From Orobanche coerulescens (taxonomy: Eukaryota > Streptophyta > Magnoliopsida > Lamiales > Orobanchaceae): a stretch of 64,000 bases of DNA. Location: contig CM065802.1 of NCBI GenBank assembly GCA_033398695.1, forward strand, positions 82,074,096 to 82,138,095, given 5' to 3'. Positions 34,583 to 46,060 of the stretch are shown in pieces. How positions within the stretch are numbered: position 1 is the first letter of the stretch; each line of letters begins with the position of its first letter. The notes under the pieces are model-generated. The model had not been told where the DNA came from. It made no database searches and was given only the letters and a program-made list of their open reading frames with translations. A program made the translations under genes and the position numbers.

Positions 34583-36163
34583 TGTTAGGAATATTATTTT
34601 ATATTTTGATGATGTCATCCTGTATTCATGATTATTTCAAATGTATGTACTTGGAATTGTAAAGAAGTACCAAATGAGTATCTTCCATAAGCTTTAAAAA
34701 GATTATGCTAAGTATTGATCATGTTGATCAAGTAGAAATTTGGCTAAGTATAGAACATGCCTATTATCAGCAGAGGATTAGTCAATGCAAGATATCACAT
34801 AGAATTGACTGATAAAACAATCAGGCGAGTTTTTATCAGGCGAGTTTCGGTCAAAGGAAATATCAGCTGATTTTGACCAGATATAATATCAGGCGAGTTT
34901 TTATTAGGCGAGGTTTGGTCAAAGCATGATATCAGCTGAGGTTGAGCAAGGGAATATCAGCCAACTTTATAAAGATAGATATTAGACAGCCTTTATCCAA
35001 GCAGAACATCAGAGAGGTATGACCAACTCATCAGAAAGGTTTTACCAACATAACAGAGAGGTTTGACCAAAGGAAATATCAGATGAGTTTACCTCACACA
35101 AGATATCAGCCAAGTTTTGGATATCAACTGTCCATGTCAGCAAACGTTGAAAATTCAACAATAACGGCAAGACTCATGCAGACGCTAAAGCCAAGGGACA
35201 AAGTGATTAATTCCCGGAATTTAAGGAATATATTATTCGTAAAGATTCATGCCCTGAAGACTTTCTAATTATAGTAATCAAGAAAAGCAGCTCAACGGGA
35301 AGATACATCTTCAAACGGTGAGATTTGAAGAAAGAGACAAAGCCTTGCAAAGAGATGAAATGATAAACAATGAAGTCCACTCCCCAATGGACAGAATTGT
35401 TACAAGATGCAACGGCTATGAAGAAGCTCAAGATCGTACTATAAATATCTGAAGAAAGATTGAGAAAAAGTACGATGCGAATAATACTTACGAGCAAAAA
35501 AGCAATCAAAGAAAATCTATAGCATCGTGAAGAGCCAGTTTCTAAAGTTATATACAAAGAATCTCTTAAGTTAAACAAGACAACACTCTTGTCTAAAAGT
35601 TTGAGTAATGGGTACTTTGTTGAATGAGGTTCTTGAAAGTGAGAGGTTGTAAAACATCCATGGGTTCTTGATTGGAAGGTGATAGGCAGCTTGTGAGTTG
35701 TTGAGGCATCCACAGGTTTTTGATCAAGAGGTGTTAAACAACCAATGGAAGAAGTTGCAACGACCACGGATTTCCACTGTTAGAAGCTGTTGTAACAATA
35801 TTCATTGTAACATTAATTTCACTGGTTGAAAGTTATAGTGAATTCATCTCCAACTGGTTTGGAGAGAAGTGGACTAGTAGAGGCTTACCCCACCTCTGAA
35901 ACCACTATAAAAGTGTTTTGTGATTTACTGCTTTAATCATCATACTTAACTATTTCATTCATATTAACTGTTGCACTCAAAGCCAGCTGTCATTCCGCAA
36001 AACCATTTTATAGCTGACAAAGGTTACCTGCATTATTATCAGATGAGTAACCTAACTACATCCACTTCAGTGGTGTTTTTGAAAACAGTTATTTAAGCAA
36101 AAAATTTTGTAAGTCTATTCACCCCCTCCCTCTAGACTTATACCTGATGCCTTGTTACCTACA
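34583..36163 (+). mobile_element. 5' LTR of Copia/SIRE-like element Y
   Basis: A 1581-bp LTR from TGTTAGGAAT to GTTACCTACA, followed two bases later by a TGGTATCAGG primer site. It matches the 3' LTR (50464-51545 plus 60850-61358, 1591 bp joined). 34740-35100 contains many short repeats built on ATCAGGCGAG and ATCAGATGAG. The bases around 35645-35660 (GTTGTAAAACATCCAT) are the empty version of the LARD insertion site in the other LTR. Confidence 0.93.
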
Positions 36164-36165
36164 AG

Positions 36166-36177
36166 TGGTATCAGGGA
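36166..36177 (+). promoter_or_regulatory. Primer binding site of element Y
   Basis: TGGTATCAGGGA lies two bases after the LTR end, the usual Copia spacing. It matches the initiator Met-tRNA end for the first nine bases. Confidence 0.85.
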
Positions 36178-36243
36178 GGTTGTTTTAATTTTACAAAACC
36201 AAATCCATATACTCGAGTATACACATTTAAATCTCTCATTAAA

Positions 36244-38520
36244 ATGGAACACATGCAACACATGCACTCAAGATTACATGTATTCTCTGTTGATGAATAT
36301 AAACTCTGGAAAATAAGAATGCAGGCACATCTATCATCCATACATGACGATATATGGTGTATCATAGAGGATGGACCCTTCACCTTCCTGAAGGATAATA
36401 CAGATGAGAAGATAGCAGCTGGGAAACCAAAACAGATTCCTAAGAAGAGAACAGAGATGACCCCCGAAGAAAGAAAGCTGGCCAACCTTGACAACCGGGC
36501 CATAGATATCTTGTATCAGACTCTTGATAAAGCCACCATGGTGAAGATCAAGAACTACAAAAATGCCAAAGAAATTTGGAACACACTAGCTGTAATGTGT
36601 GAGGGAACCGAGCTGATCAAAGAAAATAAGTTGTCAATAGCTACCCAAAAGTTTAACAACTTCAAGATGAAGAGTGGAGAAACAATTGATAATGTGGATA
36701 CCAGATTCACTCAAATTATCAATGAAATAAAGTCTCTTGGTAAAACTTATGGCAACCAAGAGATGGCCCTGAAAGTACTGAGGTCTCTTACCCCAGAATG
36801 GAGCATGAAGGCCATAGCCATGAGGGAATCAAAGGATCTCAACAGAATAAAATCCAAGAGCTATTATAAGACCTCAAGGCATTTGAGTGTGAACTTATTT
36901 GGTCATCATCTAATGAGCCCACAGAAAAAGGAATTGCTTTTGCAGCTGAGTCACCTGCAAAGAACCAATCTGAATTAATCCTCCCAGACCTCCAAATTTT
37001 GAAGAAGAAATTGCATTCATTATGCGAAGATTCAATAATTTTAGGAAGAATTACTCGAAGTACAAAAAGAACTACAAAGGAAATCCCATGAGGAACCAAA
37101 AAGATGGAAATTGAAAAGTAGAATGCTATAACTGTCATAAGACAGGACATATCCAGTTTAACATCCCTGAGCTCAAGAAAGATGAAGATAAGAAGGACAT
37201 GGGCAGAAAAGAAGAAAGGAGAAAAGCTCTCATTGGTGAAGACCAAATCCAAGGGAGAGTAGAATCAAGCATTGGATTCTTTTCAGATGATGATGACTAC
37301 AACTGCTTGATGGCCAACCTAGCTGATGAGAAGGTAACATCTAAACCTTCAACTTCAGGATATGTCAGCTCAGACATGTCTGAAGATATTAATCTTCATA
37401 AATCTGTAAATCAGCTCTTTAAAGATTTTGAAACACTCACATATATGACCAAAAATATTTAGCCGACGACTAGCCGGAGAACGGCCGACAGCCGGCCAAA
37501 GTCATCGGTTAAAACCTATACACTTTAGCCGATGACTATGTATCCGTCGGATAAAACGGGAACTATTTTAGCTGGCGACCGTTTAACCGTCGGCTAAACT
37601 CTAACTTTAGCCGACGACCTTCCCTATTAGCCTTCGGCTAAACTTTAGCCGACTGACCTCGGCCGACCGACTTTTAGCCGACAACTGACCACTTTAGCCG
37701 ACGATTTTCGACTTTAGCCGATGACTTTTTGCTGTCGGCTAAAGTATAAACATTGGTAGTGATATGACTGTGACAGTTGAGAAAACACAGCTGCAATATG
37801 AGAGTAGGCAACTGAAATATAATTTAGACAAACTCAGCCTTGAGTCAACCAACATCAGATCTGACCTAGAAAAACAGACTGATAAAAATTTGAAAAACTC
37901 AGCTGAAATTACCACACTTGAGATAAAAAGGCTAACTGCTTTAAACAGTGAAAAACCAGCTGCACTTGCTCATATCAAATCTGAGTTTTCTAAACTCACA
38001 CAGCTAAGTAATACACAGGCTAAAGAAATAATATCTTTAAAAGCATTTATAACCTTGGATGGTTTGTGTATAAACCAGAGGCCACTTTATTTAAAATTAG
38101 GTCGTGGATATGACCCAAATACTCCATATATTTCAAAAACCACTTTCATCAAGGGAGAAACAATTGTCCAGACTGCTGAGCCTACAAACAAACATGTATT
38201 TAAAAATAAGCAGCAACCCACTCAACAATATAGGCAGCAGCAAAGGTTTTCAAGGCAACCACCTAGATAAAAGACTAGGCAATGGCCAAAACAGCACCAG
38301 CAGTCAAAATATTACTCTGATTATTACCAAAGACTCCCACAAATATGGGAGAGGTAAATGGAAACCACAAGAGAATACAAATTTTCAAATCACCAAGTGT
38401 GGAGGCCCCAAAATTTTAATAACTGGTCTCAGCCAAAATTTAGGAATGGCGTACACCAAAACTATTATCAGTCATATCCTATATACAAACCAAATCAAGG
38501 ACATAGACCGAGACACTATG
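36244..38520 (+). pseudogene. Gag of element Y, interrupted
   Basis: The ATG at 36244 opens a Copia-type gag: DEYKLWKIRMQAHLSSIHDD, then a helical core to about residue 230 (MTPEERKLANLDNRAIDILY, FNNFKMKSGETIDNVDTRFT). After a stop at 36976 the next piece has a zinc knuckle CYNCHKTGHIQFN whose last Cys is Ile (about 37126-37170). It continues with an acidic DDDDYNCLMANLA stretch to 37457. A CACTA-like insertion follows, and 37762-38270 encodes a long coiled coil (QLQYESRQLKYNLDKLSLES) and a Gln/Arg-rich tail. Long post-knuckle coiled coils are typical of SIRE/Maximus gag. Several stops break it, and the part after 38270 is only fragmentary. Confidence 0.82.
37458..37761 (-). mobile_element. 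CACTA-like non-autonomous fragment in Y gag
   Basis: A 304-bp block made of TTTAGCCGACGAC and its complement in both orientations, the subterminal repeat style of plant CACTA elements. Its right end read inward is CACTACCAATG, the CACTA terminus. The left end starts directly at TTTAGCCGACGAC with no CACTA. ATA flanks both sides (37455-37457 and 37762-37764), fitting the 3-bp CACTA target duplication. Removal of block and one ATA joins the two gag frames (YMTKN then MTVTVEK). Confidence 0.75.
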
Positions 38521-40859
38521 TGTAAAATCCTAAAATTCAAATTCCTAATTTCCGTCTAATTTCGAATTTTTCCCTAAACTTTGTAATGATTTATTTTAAA
38601 CCCTGATTATATGTTATGTACTAAAATTAAATTAAAATTTACTAACCTAAGTTTATACCTAGAATAAATAATTTACAACATCCGAATGATGATTGGAATC
38701 CCACTAAGCTCGGCTAAATATCACATATCATAACCGATCCTGTACACCACATTCAAACCCAATTATGAGCTTTCAATATCTTCCATTTTAAACCCCCGTG
38801 CAGCCCTAAACTCTAGTATTTATAACGCGGATTCTTTTGCCTCTCCTCCATTCTCACGTCCGAAGCAAAACACACACATAACACACTTTCCATCTGTTTT
38901 CCGCCGCCAAAGAAGAAGAAGATGAGTGTTGGTGGTGTTTGATTCGAGCCTAAGTCTTTGTTCCATTCGGTTTCTTTCGCCCTAGTCAACATCAGGTTCT
39001 TGATGTTCTCCTTTTGCGCTCTTTGATTAGACTTATGCATATGAAACTTGTCTATTAATCAGATCTAAAATAAGTTAGACATAGGGTTTAGGAATTTGTT
39101 GTGATTTCATGTGAACAAGCTGTCCAGAAATTTCAAGCTGTCCAGAAATTGTGTCATTTTTTCACAAGGTGTAATTTAATGATAGCGACATGTTTTTGAA
39201 TAATTCTTGAGACTAAAACCAAGTTTATGATGTATACTATCTGAATATATAATTTCATAGTCATTGGAGGTCTAGAATGTGGTCTTTTGATTTTTGGGAG
39301 TTCAAGTGTCAAAACTGGGAAGTCGAGTCTGAAAATCAGTCGAAGTTCTTGATTTTTAGTTTTCAAATCACAAGGTGTTAAGAGATCTCCTTTTCCAGGA
39401 GTGATATTTGAGTTATGTGTGACTTCCTGGACTTTTTGTGGATTTTTATAAAGTTTTCAAGTGGGTCTAATAAATATAAACTTTCGGGGTGTACCTGGAG
39501 TTCACTTTCTGTACATGTTTGGATAAACAATTTTTGAAATGGTGGTTGCACTTAATAATAAATTCCGGGAAAATTCATGTAATCTCACAAGACATATAAG
39601 AACATATGTAAATCATTGTAGCTTCTGTACCAGAGTATAGCTATGGTTTACAAATTTGTAAAATTAAGGGTAAGACATACTAAAATCAGAAATTTGTTAA
39701 GAGGATAAATTTTTGTGATATTCATACCATTTAATATGTTTGAACCCTAAAATGCACTTGAACATTAATTATGATATAATTGATCATATATTAATCTAAT
39801 TCCAATAACGAAATCCTAACTTGTGTAGATTCGTTGAAGAAGGCGTGACGTTGTTCCTTGTGTTCACTTTTCCGTTTGTTTTCATTTCATTCGTTAAGGT
39901 ACAGATATTTTGACCTTTCTCATAAGGTTTTTCATGATTCTTTCACATCTTTTGATTGCTTAGCTTCTGATTTTGAGCCTTTGCTATGAACCCTTTGATA
40001 TGAATCTATGATGATGATATTTCTGATGACCTTAGATTCTGTGTCATTTTTATGACATTTTGTTTGACCCTTCAGTTTGATACCCGAGCTATCACTAGTC
40101 ATGGGGGTTCCATATCTATCATTGATGCACCAATGGCATGACTCTACGGTGGAGGAGTGATGTTCCATCCTGTCCCTTTTCTGTTATATGTTTATGAGCT
40201 CAAGGATATATGTTTGGCCACTATGATTTCTGCAGGGGCGTATGGATGCATCCTAAATTTGATCTATTATGTTATTATATATTTACGGTGGATTGATGTT
40301 CTGTGCTATACACGTCATAACAACTCTGGCAGCTAGCTACACCATTATGTTACTTATGTTACTCATGAAGATTATGATTATGATGTTATGATATGATATG
40401 TTTCTGTGCTCTTGGTAGATTTCTGACAACCTTTACACCTTTGATACACTTATGATATACCTTATGTTATTCCCCAATGCACCATATTCTATTTTCTCAT
40501 TTCAGTTTCATTACTTTGCTTTGTATATCTGTTCACTGGGCTTTTTAAGCTCAGCCGCATTTTCTTTTCTTCCGCGGCAGGTTATTAAGCTGGGAGTTGG
40601 GCTATCTTTGGGCTGAGAGTAGGAGTTGTGTGTGGACTTACCTACCCTAGACTTCCTAGATTTTGGACTATGTTTTCATTATTTTAGACTTGGATTATGT
40701 TTCCTTCGTCTTGGATTATGGAACTTATGTATTTCTTTTAAGTCATGTTGACTTATATTTTGGTATTTATGATTAGACTTCCGCTTGCGTTCTATAATGT
40801 ATGTCCTGATATGCCACCACAATATGATACTTCTACCCTTGTCGGGTTGGGGTGTTACA
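38521..40859 (+). mobile_element. Solo LTR (Ty3-like) inside Y
   Basis: A 2339-bp LTR from TGTAAAATCC to GGGGTGTTACA with perfect CTATG duplications at 38516-38520 and 40860-40864. A TATA-like TATTTATAAC lies at about 38816 and an 18-bp direct repeat (AAGCTGTCCAGAAATT) at about 39117 and 39135. No inverted-repeat array of the TAGCG type is present, unlike the other Ty3-like LTRs here. The last part (40500-40700) is T-rich. It has no coding sequence. Confidence 0.95.
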
Positions 40860-40864
40860 CTATG

Positions 40865-42774
40865 CACCCTATAGGAATATCCAACATCACTTTCAAAACA
40901 CCATGAGAAATCAATTCTCTAGGAATTCCACTAATCTTAAAGGACCCACTCAAATTTTGGTTACCTAAATCTCTGCTTGTATGATTGTAGAAAAAGTGGA
41001 AGAACTGCCATCATGTCACCTCAAATTCAATAGTAGGAGTTGAATAATGGTTTGTGGACTCAGGATGATCAAGGCACATCACAGGGAATAAGAAGGTTCT
41101 GTCAAATTAGATCAAAGAAAGGGGACCAGATGTAACCTTTGGAGATAGCTCTCATGGACAAACAAAAGGTTATGGGGAGCTGCACAGAGGAAATATAATC
41201 ATCTCAAAAACGCAGTATGTCAAAGGACTCAAATACAACCTGTTGAGCATAAGGTAGTTCTGTGATGAAAAGAACCTAGTTGTTTTCACTAATTGGAAAT
41301 GCATGGTAATTGATATCCTATCTGGAGAAGTGAAACTACATGGATATAGAAGAAGGGATGTCTACATGATAGATTGGAATACAGGCACTCCCAATACCTA
41401 TTTTATATCCAGAACAATAGCTGAGAATGGATGGCTCTGTCACAAAAGACTGCCACCTGAGCTTCAAAGATCTCAACAAAATAAGCTCACAGAAGTTGGT
41501 TAGAGGACTCCTAGAAGAAGTTTTCAAGAAGGAGACTCTCTGTGATGCATGCCAGAAGGGAAAGCAAACAAAAGCATCTTTCAAATCAGTTCAATCTACC
41601 ACTCTTACCCATAGAATTTAGGACCTACTTCACATGGATTTATTTGGTCCTATTAAGCTAAGAACTCTGAGTAGAAGGAAGCGCCTTAGTAGTGGTGGAT
41701 GACTACTCAAGATACACTTGGATAGTGTTTCTCTACAAAAAGAGTGAAACTATAACCAAGCTACCTGAGCTGCTAAGGAAAATTCAGAATGAGTAATACT
41801 TATCAATCATAAAGATCAGATCAGATAAAGGAGGAGAATTTCTCAACAAGTCCATAACTGAGTATTGTGATCAGAATGGGATTCAGCATGAAGTATCAGC
41901 TGCAAGAACACCACAACAAAATGGTGTAGCTGAATGAAGAAACAGAACCCTCAAGGAAGCACCCAGAACAATGATTGTTGAGACTGATCTTCTAAAAAGG
42001 TTCTGGGATGAAGCTATCAACACAGCTTGTCATATTCAAAACAGAAGTATGATAGTAGGGAGACACAGTAGAACTCCCTATGAGGTTTGGAATGGCAGAA
42101 TACCAACTGTTCATATTTTCATATCTTTGGTTGTAAGTGTTTCATCTACAACAATGGAAAAACCCTACTAAATGTATTTGATGCAAAAACTGATGATGGT
42201 CTCTTTATGGGATACTCGCGATAAACAAGACATATAGAGTCTTTAACAAAAGAACATTAGTTGTGGAAGAAACACATCATGTTGTCTTTGATGAATCTAC
42301 TGTTGATTATAGAAAACAGGTGGAACAAATTGAGAAACAGCTCAAAGCCACCTCCCTAGAAGAATTCATCATCAATAACACAAGAATGATGGACACAGCT
42401 GATGAAGACCCAACTGCAGATCAGCCAGGATCTCCAAACGTAGATGATCCAACCACAGCTGACCCAACCACAGCTAATCCAACCACAACTGATCCACCTA
42501 CAGCTGATGTTGACCCAATCACAGTTGAACCAGATGCAGCCGCATATTTTCAAAACCAAGCTGATGAAGAGACAGATGCAGTCCCTCAAAGCAACTCAAC
42601 AGGGAAAATGAACAATGAAGACCTTCAATCAAAATAGAAAATGAAGGTGATACCCCCAAATGGCTGAAAAATCACCTCATTAAACAAATCATTGGGAACC
42701 TAACTGATGGAGTCAGAATGAGGAACTCAAGAGGACCAACAGGAATGGAAATATTCTCTTGCTTCATGTCCTAA
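40865..42774 (+). pseudogene. Element Y Pol: protease and integrase
   Basis: Protease keeps the active-site word FVDSG (Asp codon 41057-41059) followed by a stop. The stretch TFGDSSHGQTKGYGELHRGN-type and YVKGLKYNLLSI follows. Integrase has the end of its zinc finger (CDACQKGKQTKASF, 41541) and three catalytic acids: HMDLFGPI (about 41634), IRSDKGGEFL (about 41820) and VAE before a TGA at 41935. Then come FWDEAINTACHIQNR and a C-terminal region to about 42260. The 42263-42637 frame is an Asp/Thr/Pro-rich linker (ADPTTANPTTTDPPTAD). This domain order, protease-integrase-RT, is Copia. Stops at 41085, 41257 and others disable it. Confidence 0.85.
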
Positions 42775-44226
42775 ATGGAGCCCAAAACAACAGATCAAGC
42801 CCTGAATGACTACACATGGGTGATTACAATGCAAGAAGAATTAAACCAGGTACATAGGAACAATGTCTGGGAACTAACAGATAGACCAGATCACAAGAAA
42901 GTCATTGGCACCAAATGGGTATACAAAAAAAAGTGTGATGAAGATGGATCTGTTGTTAGGAATACGGCCAGACTGGTTGCAAAAGGATATACTCAATGTG
43001 AAGGAATAAATTTTGATGAAATATATGCACCAGTAGCAAGGATAGAAGCAGTTAGGCTATTTCTTACATATGCAGCCTTCAAAAATTTGAAGTTTACCAA
43101 ATGGATGTGAAACATGCATTTCTTAATGGAGTACTAGAAGAAGAAGTCTATGTTGAGCAACCCCATGGATTTGTCAAAGGATACAAGGTATACAAGCTAT
43201 TAAAAGCTCTCTATGGACTCAAACAGGCACCAAGAGCCTTGTATGAAACTTTATCCATATTTCTTGAGAAAATGGATTCTGCAAAGGAAAGGTGGACAAA
43301 ACCCTCTGCAAGATTAAACATGAATACCACATACTACTAGTTCAAGTATATGTGGATGATATCATATTTGGCTCAACCGACCCTGAGCTATGTGAAAAGT
43401 TCTCAACTCTCATGCAAGGAAAATTTGAGATGAGCATGATGGGCCAACTGAATTTCCTTCTTCGTTTGCAAGTCAAACAAGTTGACACTGGAATATTCAT
43501 CAACAAAGCAAAGTACACAAGGGAGATAATCAATAGATTTGGCATGGAGTCAGTCATACCCCTGAGAGTACCAATGAGCACATCTTTACACATTGATGCA
43601 GATGATGGAGGTATTCCATTAGATCCAACACACTACATATGACTAATTGGATCACTATTATATCTCACTGCAATCAGACCTGACATTTCATATGCAGTAG
43701 GAGTACGTGCAAGATTCCAGTCCAAGCCAAAGCAGTCTCACCAGGAAGCAGCATACCTAAAATCTACAATCAATGTTGGATTGTGGTATCCCAAAGATGA
43801 TAACTTTGAACTATCAGGATGTTCTGATGCCTACTTTGCAGGATGTAGATCAACAGGAAAATCACCAGTGGAACATGTTAATTCCTTGGAACCGAACTAA
43901 TATCATGGTTAAGTAAGAAGCAGGTGTCCAACTCAATATCCACAACTGAGCCAGAATACCTAGCTGTAGGTAGCTGTTGTGCTCAAATCTTATGAATCAG
44001 ACAACAGCTAAGGGATTACAACATCATTGCCAATGAAGTTCCTATTTAGTGTGACAATAATAGCACAATTGCTACAACAAACAATCCAATCTTACATTCA
44101 AGGACGAAGCACGTAGATGTCAAGCATCATTTCATCAGAGACCATGTGCTCAACAAAAGATTAAGGGTGGAAAGAGCCAGCACGGAGTATCAGATTGCTG
44201 ATATGTTCACAAAACTTTTACCATAA
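42775..44226 (+). pseudogene. Element Y Pol: reverse transcriptase and RNase H
   Basis: The first frame has [20 protein letters not shown] and [32 protein letters not shown] and [13 protein letters not shown] frameshift near 43100 leads to [21 protein letters not shown] (first catalytic Asp) and [17 protein letters not shown]. Another near 43290 leads to VYVDDIIFGST, which keeps the YVDD box (43349-43360). RNase H follows, with SGCSDAYFAGC, SLSTTEPEYLA-type and CDNNSTIATTNNPILHSRTKH, ending at IADMFTKLLP (about 44220). The catalytic residues are kept, unlike the chromovirus copy, but frameshifts and stops (43640, 43994, 44048) make it inactive. Confidence 0.87.
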
Positions 44227-44279
44227 GAAAGGTTTCTCGAACTAAGCAGGGATCTTGGACTTCTAGACTCGGAATCTAG

Positions 44280-44590
44280 TGCATATATGAAAATCTAAAG
44301 ATGGATAAAGTCACCTGATATGAAGCTGTCAAGAAAAGTCACCTGATCTGTAAAAGTCAAGAAAAGTCTTCTGATATGAAGCTGTCAAGAAAACCCGATC
44401 AGAACCAGACGAGAAAACTCACCTGATCCTAAGCAGTCAAGAAAAGTCACCTGATCAGAACCAGACGAGAAAAGTCACCCGATCAGAACTAGATGAGGAA
44501 AGCCACCTAATCAGAACCAGATGAGGAAAGCCACCTGATCAGAACCACAAACGAGGATGCAAAAAGTCAGCTGATCAGAGTAAAAAAAAA
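44280..44590 (+). repeat. Minisatellite between RNase H and ORF3 of Y
   Basis: About ten imperfect units of about 27 bp contain GTCACCTGATCAGAACCAGA followed by (C/T)GAG and AAA. They merge with variants such as GATATGAAGCTGTCAAGAAAA at the start of the region. The words resemble the ATCAGGCGAG repeats in Y's own LTR. Confidence 0.85.
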
Positions 44591-44867
44591 TCAAACCAGC
44601 TAAGTTCTCAAATTTCTTTAAATGCTCATTTTATAACACTTGTACTAAAAATGCATGATCCCACTAACTCCACATCTACATCATGCCGTCCTATCAGTCA
44701 TACGAACTGCCACTCTTCAATTAATTACTTTTTTTTAACCTGTATGGCTACATAAGACGGTTGAAATCATATCACTTAAATCTTATCTTCGTCAACCTTC
44801 AAACGAAGAACTCTAATCCTTCTTTGAAAAGCAAAACCCTAGAATATTCACTACACTAAATCCAATT

Positions 44868-44880
44868 TTTTTTTGCAGAT
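44868..44880 (+). promoter_or_regulatory. Possible 3' splice site before Y ORF3
   Basis: TTTTTTTTTGCAGAT ends two bases before the ATG at 44881. A pyrimidine run followed by GCAG is the plant splice-acceptor pattern, and an AATATTCACTACAC stretch upstream could hold a branch point. This suggests ORF3 was expressed from a spliced RNA. No donor has been identified. Confidence 0.5.
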
Positions 44881-46060
44881 ATGGACGCTAACACTTATTT
44901 AAAAAACACCAATCTGAGAATGGTGAAAGATTGGATAATTTTGAATATAGTCGTAGACTTTGTCGGTCTATTGGAGGCCAACAACACCATAGTAATTGCG
45001 CAACTGATTCGAAAGATCAAGAAGAATGGGATTTACCACTTTCTAGACATTAACCCAATGCAGTTGTTCAAGGAGGCTGTTGTTTGCTTTTACAAGGAGG
45101 CCTAAGTCAGAGAAAGGGGCATTGAAAGCTCGATCTTAGGAGAGCCCATTTTCATAACCAAACAAACCATCGTCGATGCGTTCAAATTGGAGAACCGGGG
45201 CATTGCAGTCGAGGCTTTGAAACAAAACTCAATTGATATTTGGTATGAGATAAAGATAGGGGACCATCCAATGAAAATAAAAGTCACCGCCCGGAAGTCT
45301 GACCTGAAGAAAGAATACTGATACATGCTGAACATCACAAACAAAATTGTGATGAGAATGGCAGGAAGCTTTGACCAGTTATCCTCCTCCAAATACATAG
45401 TCTTGGGAGCAATAATTCAGCAGCAAAGGATTAATTGGCCTGACTACATTTAGAGGCAATTAGTCCGTGTAGTAAATAAGGTGAGCTGGGACAATGACAA
45501 CAAGAAGTTTGGGCAGAAGTTAGCCTTTGGAACTCAACTCAGTTACATTCTGGAGTTCCTTGGAAAGGCCAGAGGCAAGGCGGAAAATTTCCATATCAGC
45601 AATAGACTTGGTCACCTGGACCAAGCTGCAATGGATAAATTTGCAGGGAAGAAGCCCAAAGCGGCTGAAATACTTGAGAGGATAAAAAGTGGAACATCCT
45701 CGTACAAAGCACCAACAGAGTCATATGAAGTTAAATCAACTGCAGCTGAGATCCAAGCCGGAGCTGAGATTCCTGCTCAGACACCACCTGAAGAAACTGC
45801 AGCTGACATTCCACCTGAAAAGTTAGCTGCAGATGATATCATTCCACCTGCTCCTGAAGACTCACCTGTTCCCCCAACTTCTCTTCTAACCTCACCTAAA
45901 GACAGTGATGATCTTCCTATTGCCGAGATATTTAGAAAGAGGAAGTCACCAGAAAAGGAGACCAGTCAACCTTCCTCACCTGAACCCATCAAAAGACAAA
46001 AAAACACGGTGGGTACCCAAATCTTCAGATCACTTTGCACCTTAAGAACATGCACCAGAA
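44881..46060 (+). pseudogene. ORF3 (env-like) of element Y, N-terminal part
   Basis: One frame from the ATG at 44881 reads MDANTYLKNTNLRMVKDW, LIRKIKKNGIYHFLDINPMQ and KQTIVDAFKLENRGI, then LEFLGKARGKAENFHISNRLG and a Pro/Glu/Ala-rich tail with repeated AAEIPP-like units, up to the solo LTR at 46061. In-frame stops occur at 45103, 45319 and 45450. Position after pol fits the extra ORF of SIRE/Maximus Copia elements. I see no signal peptide, no clear membrane span and no fusion peptide, so an envelope role is not shown. Element X has a diverged relative (30081-34582). Confidence 0.65.
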
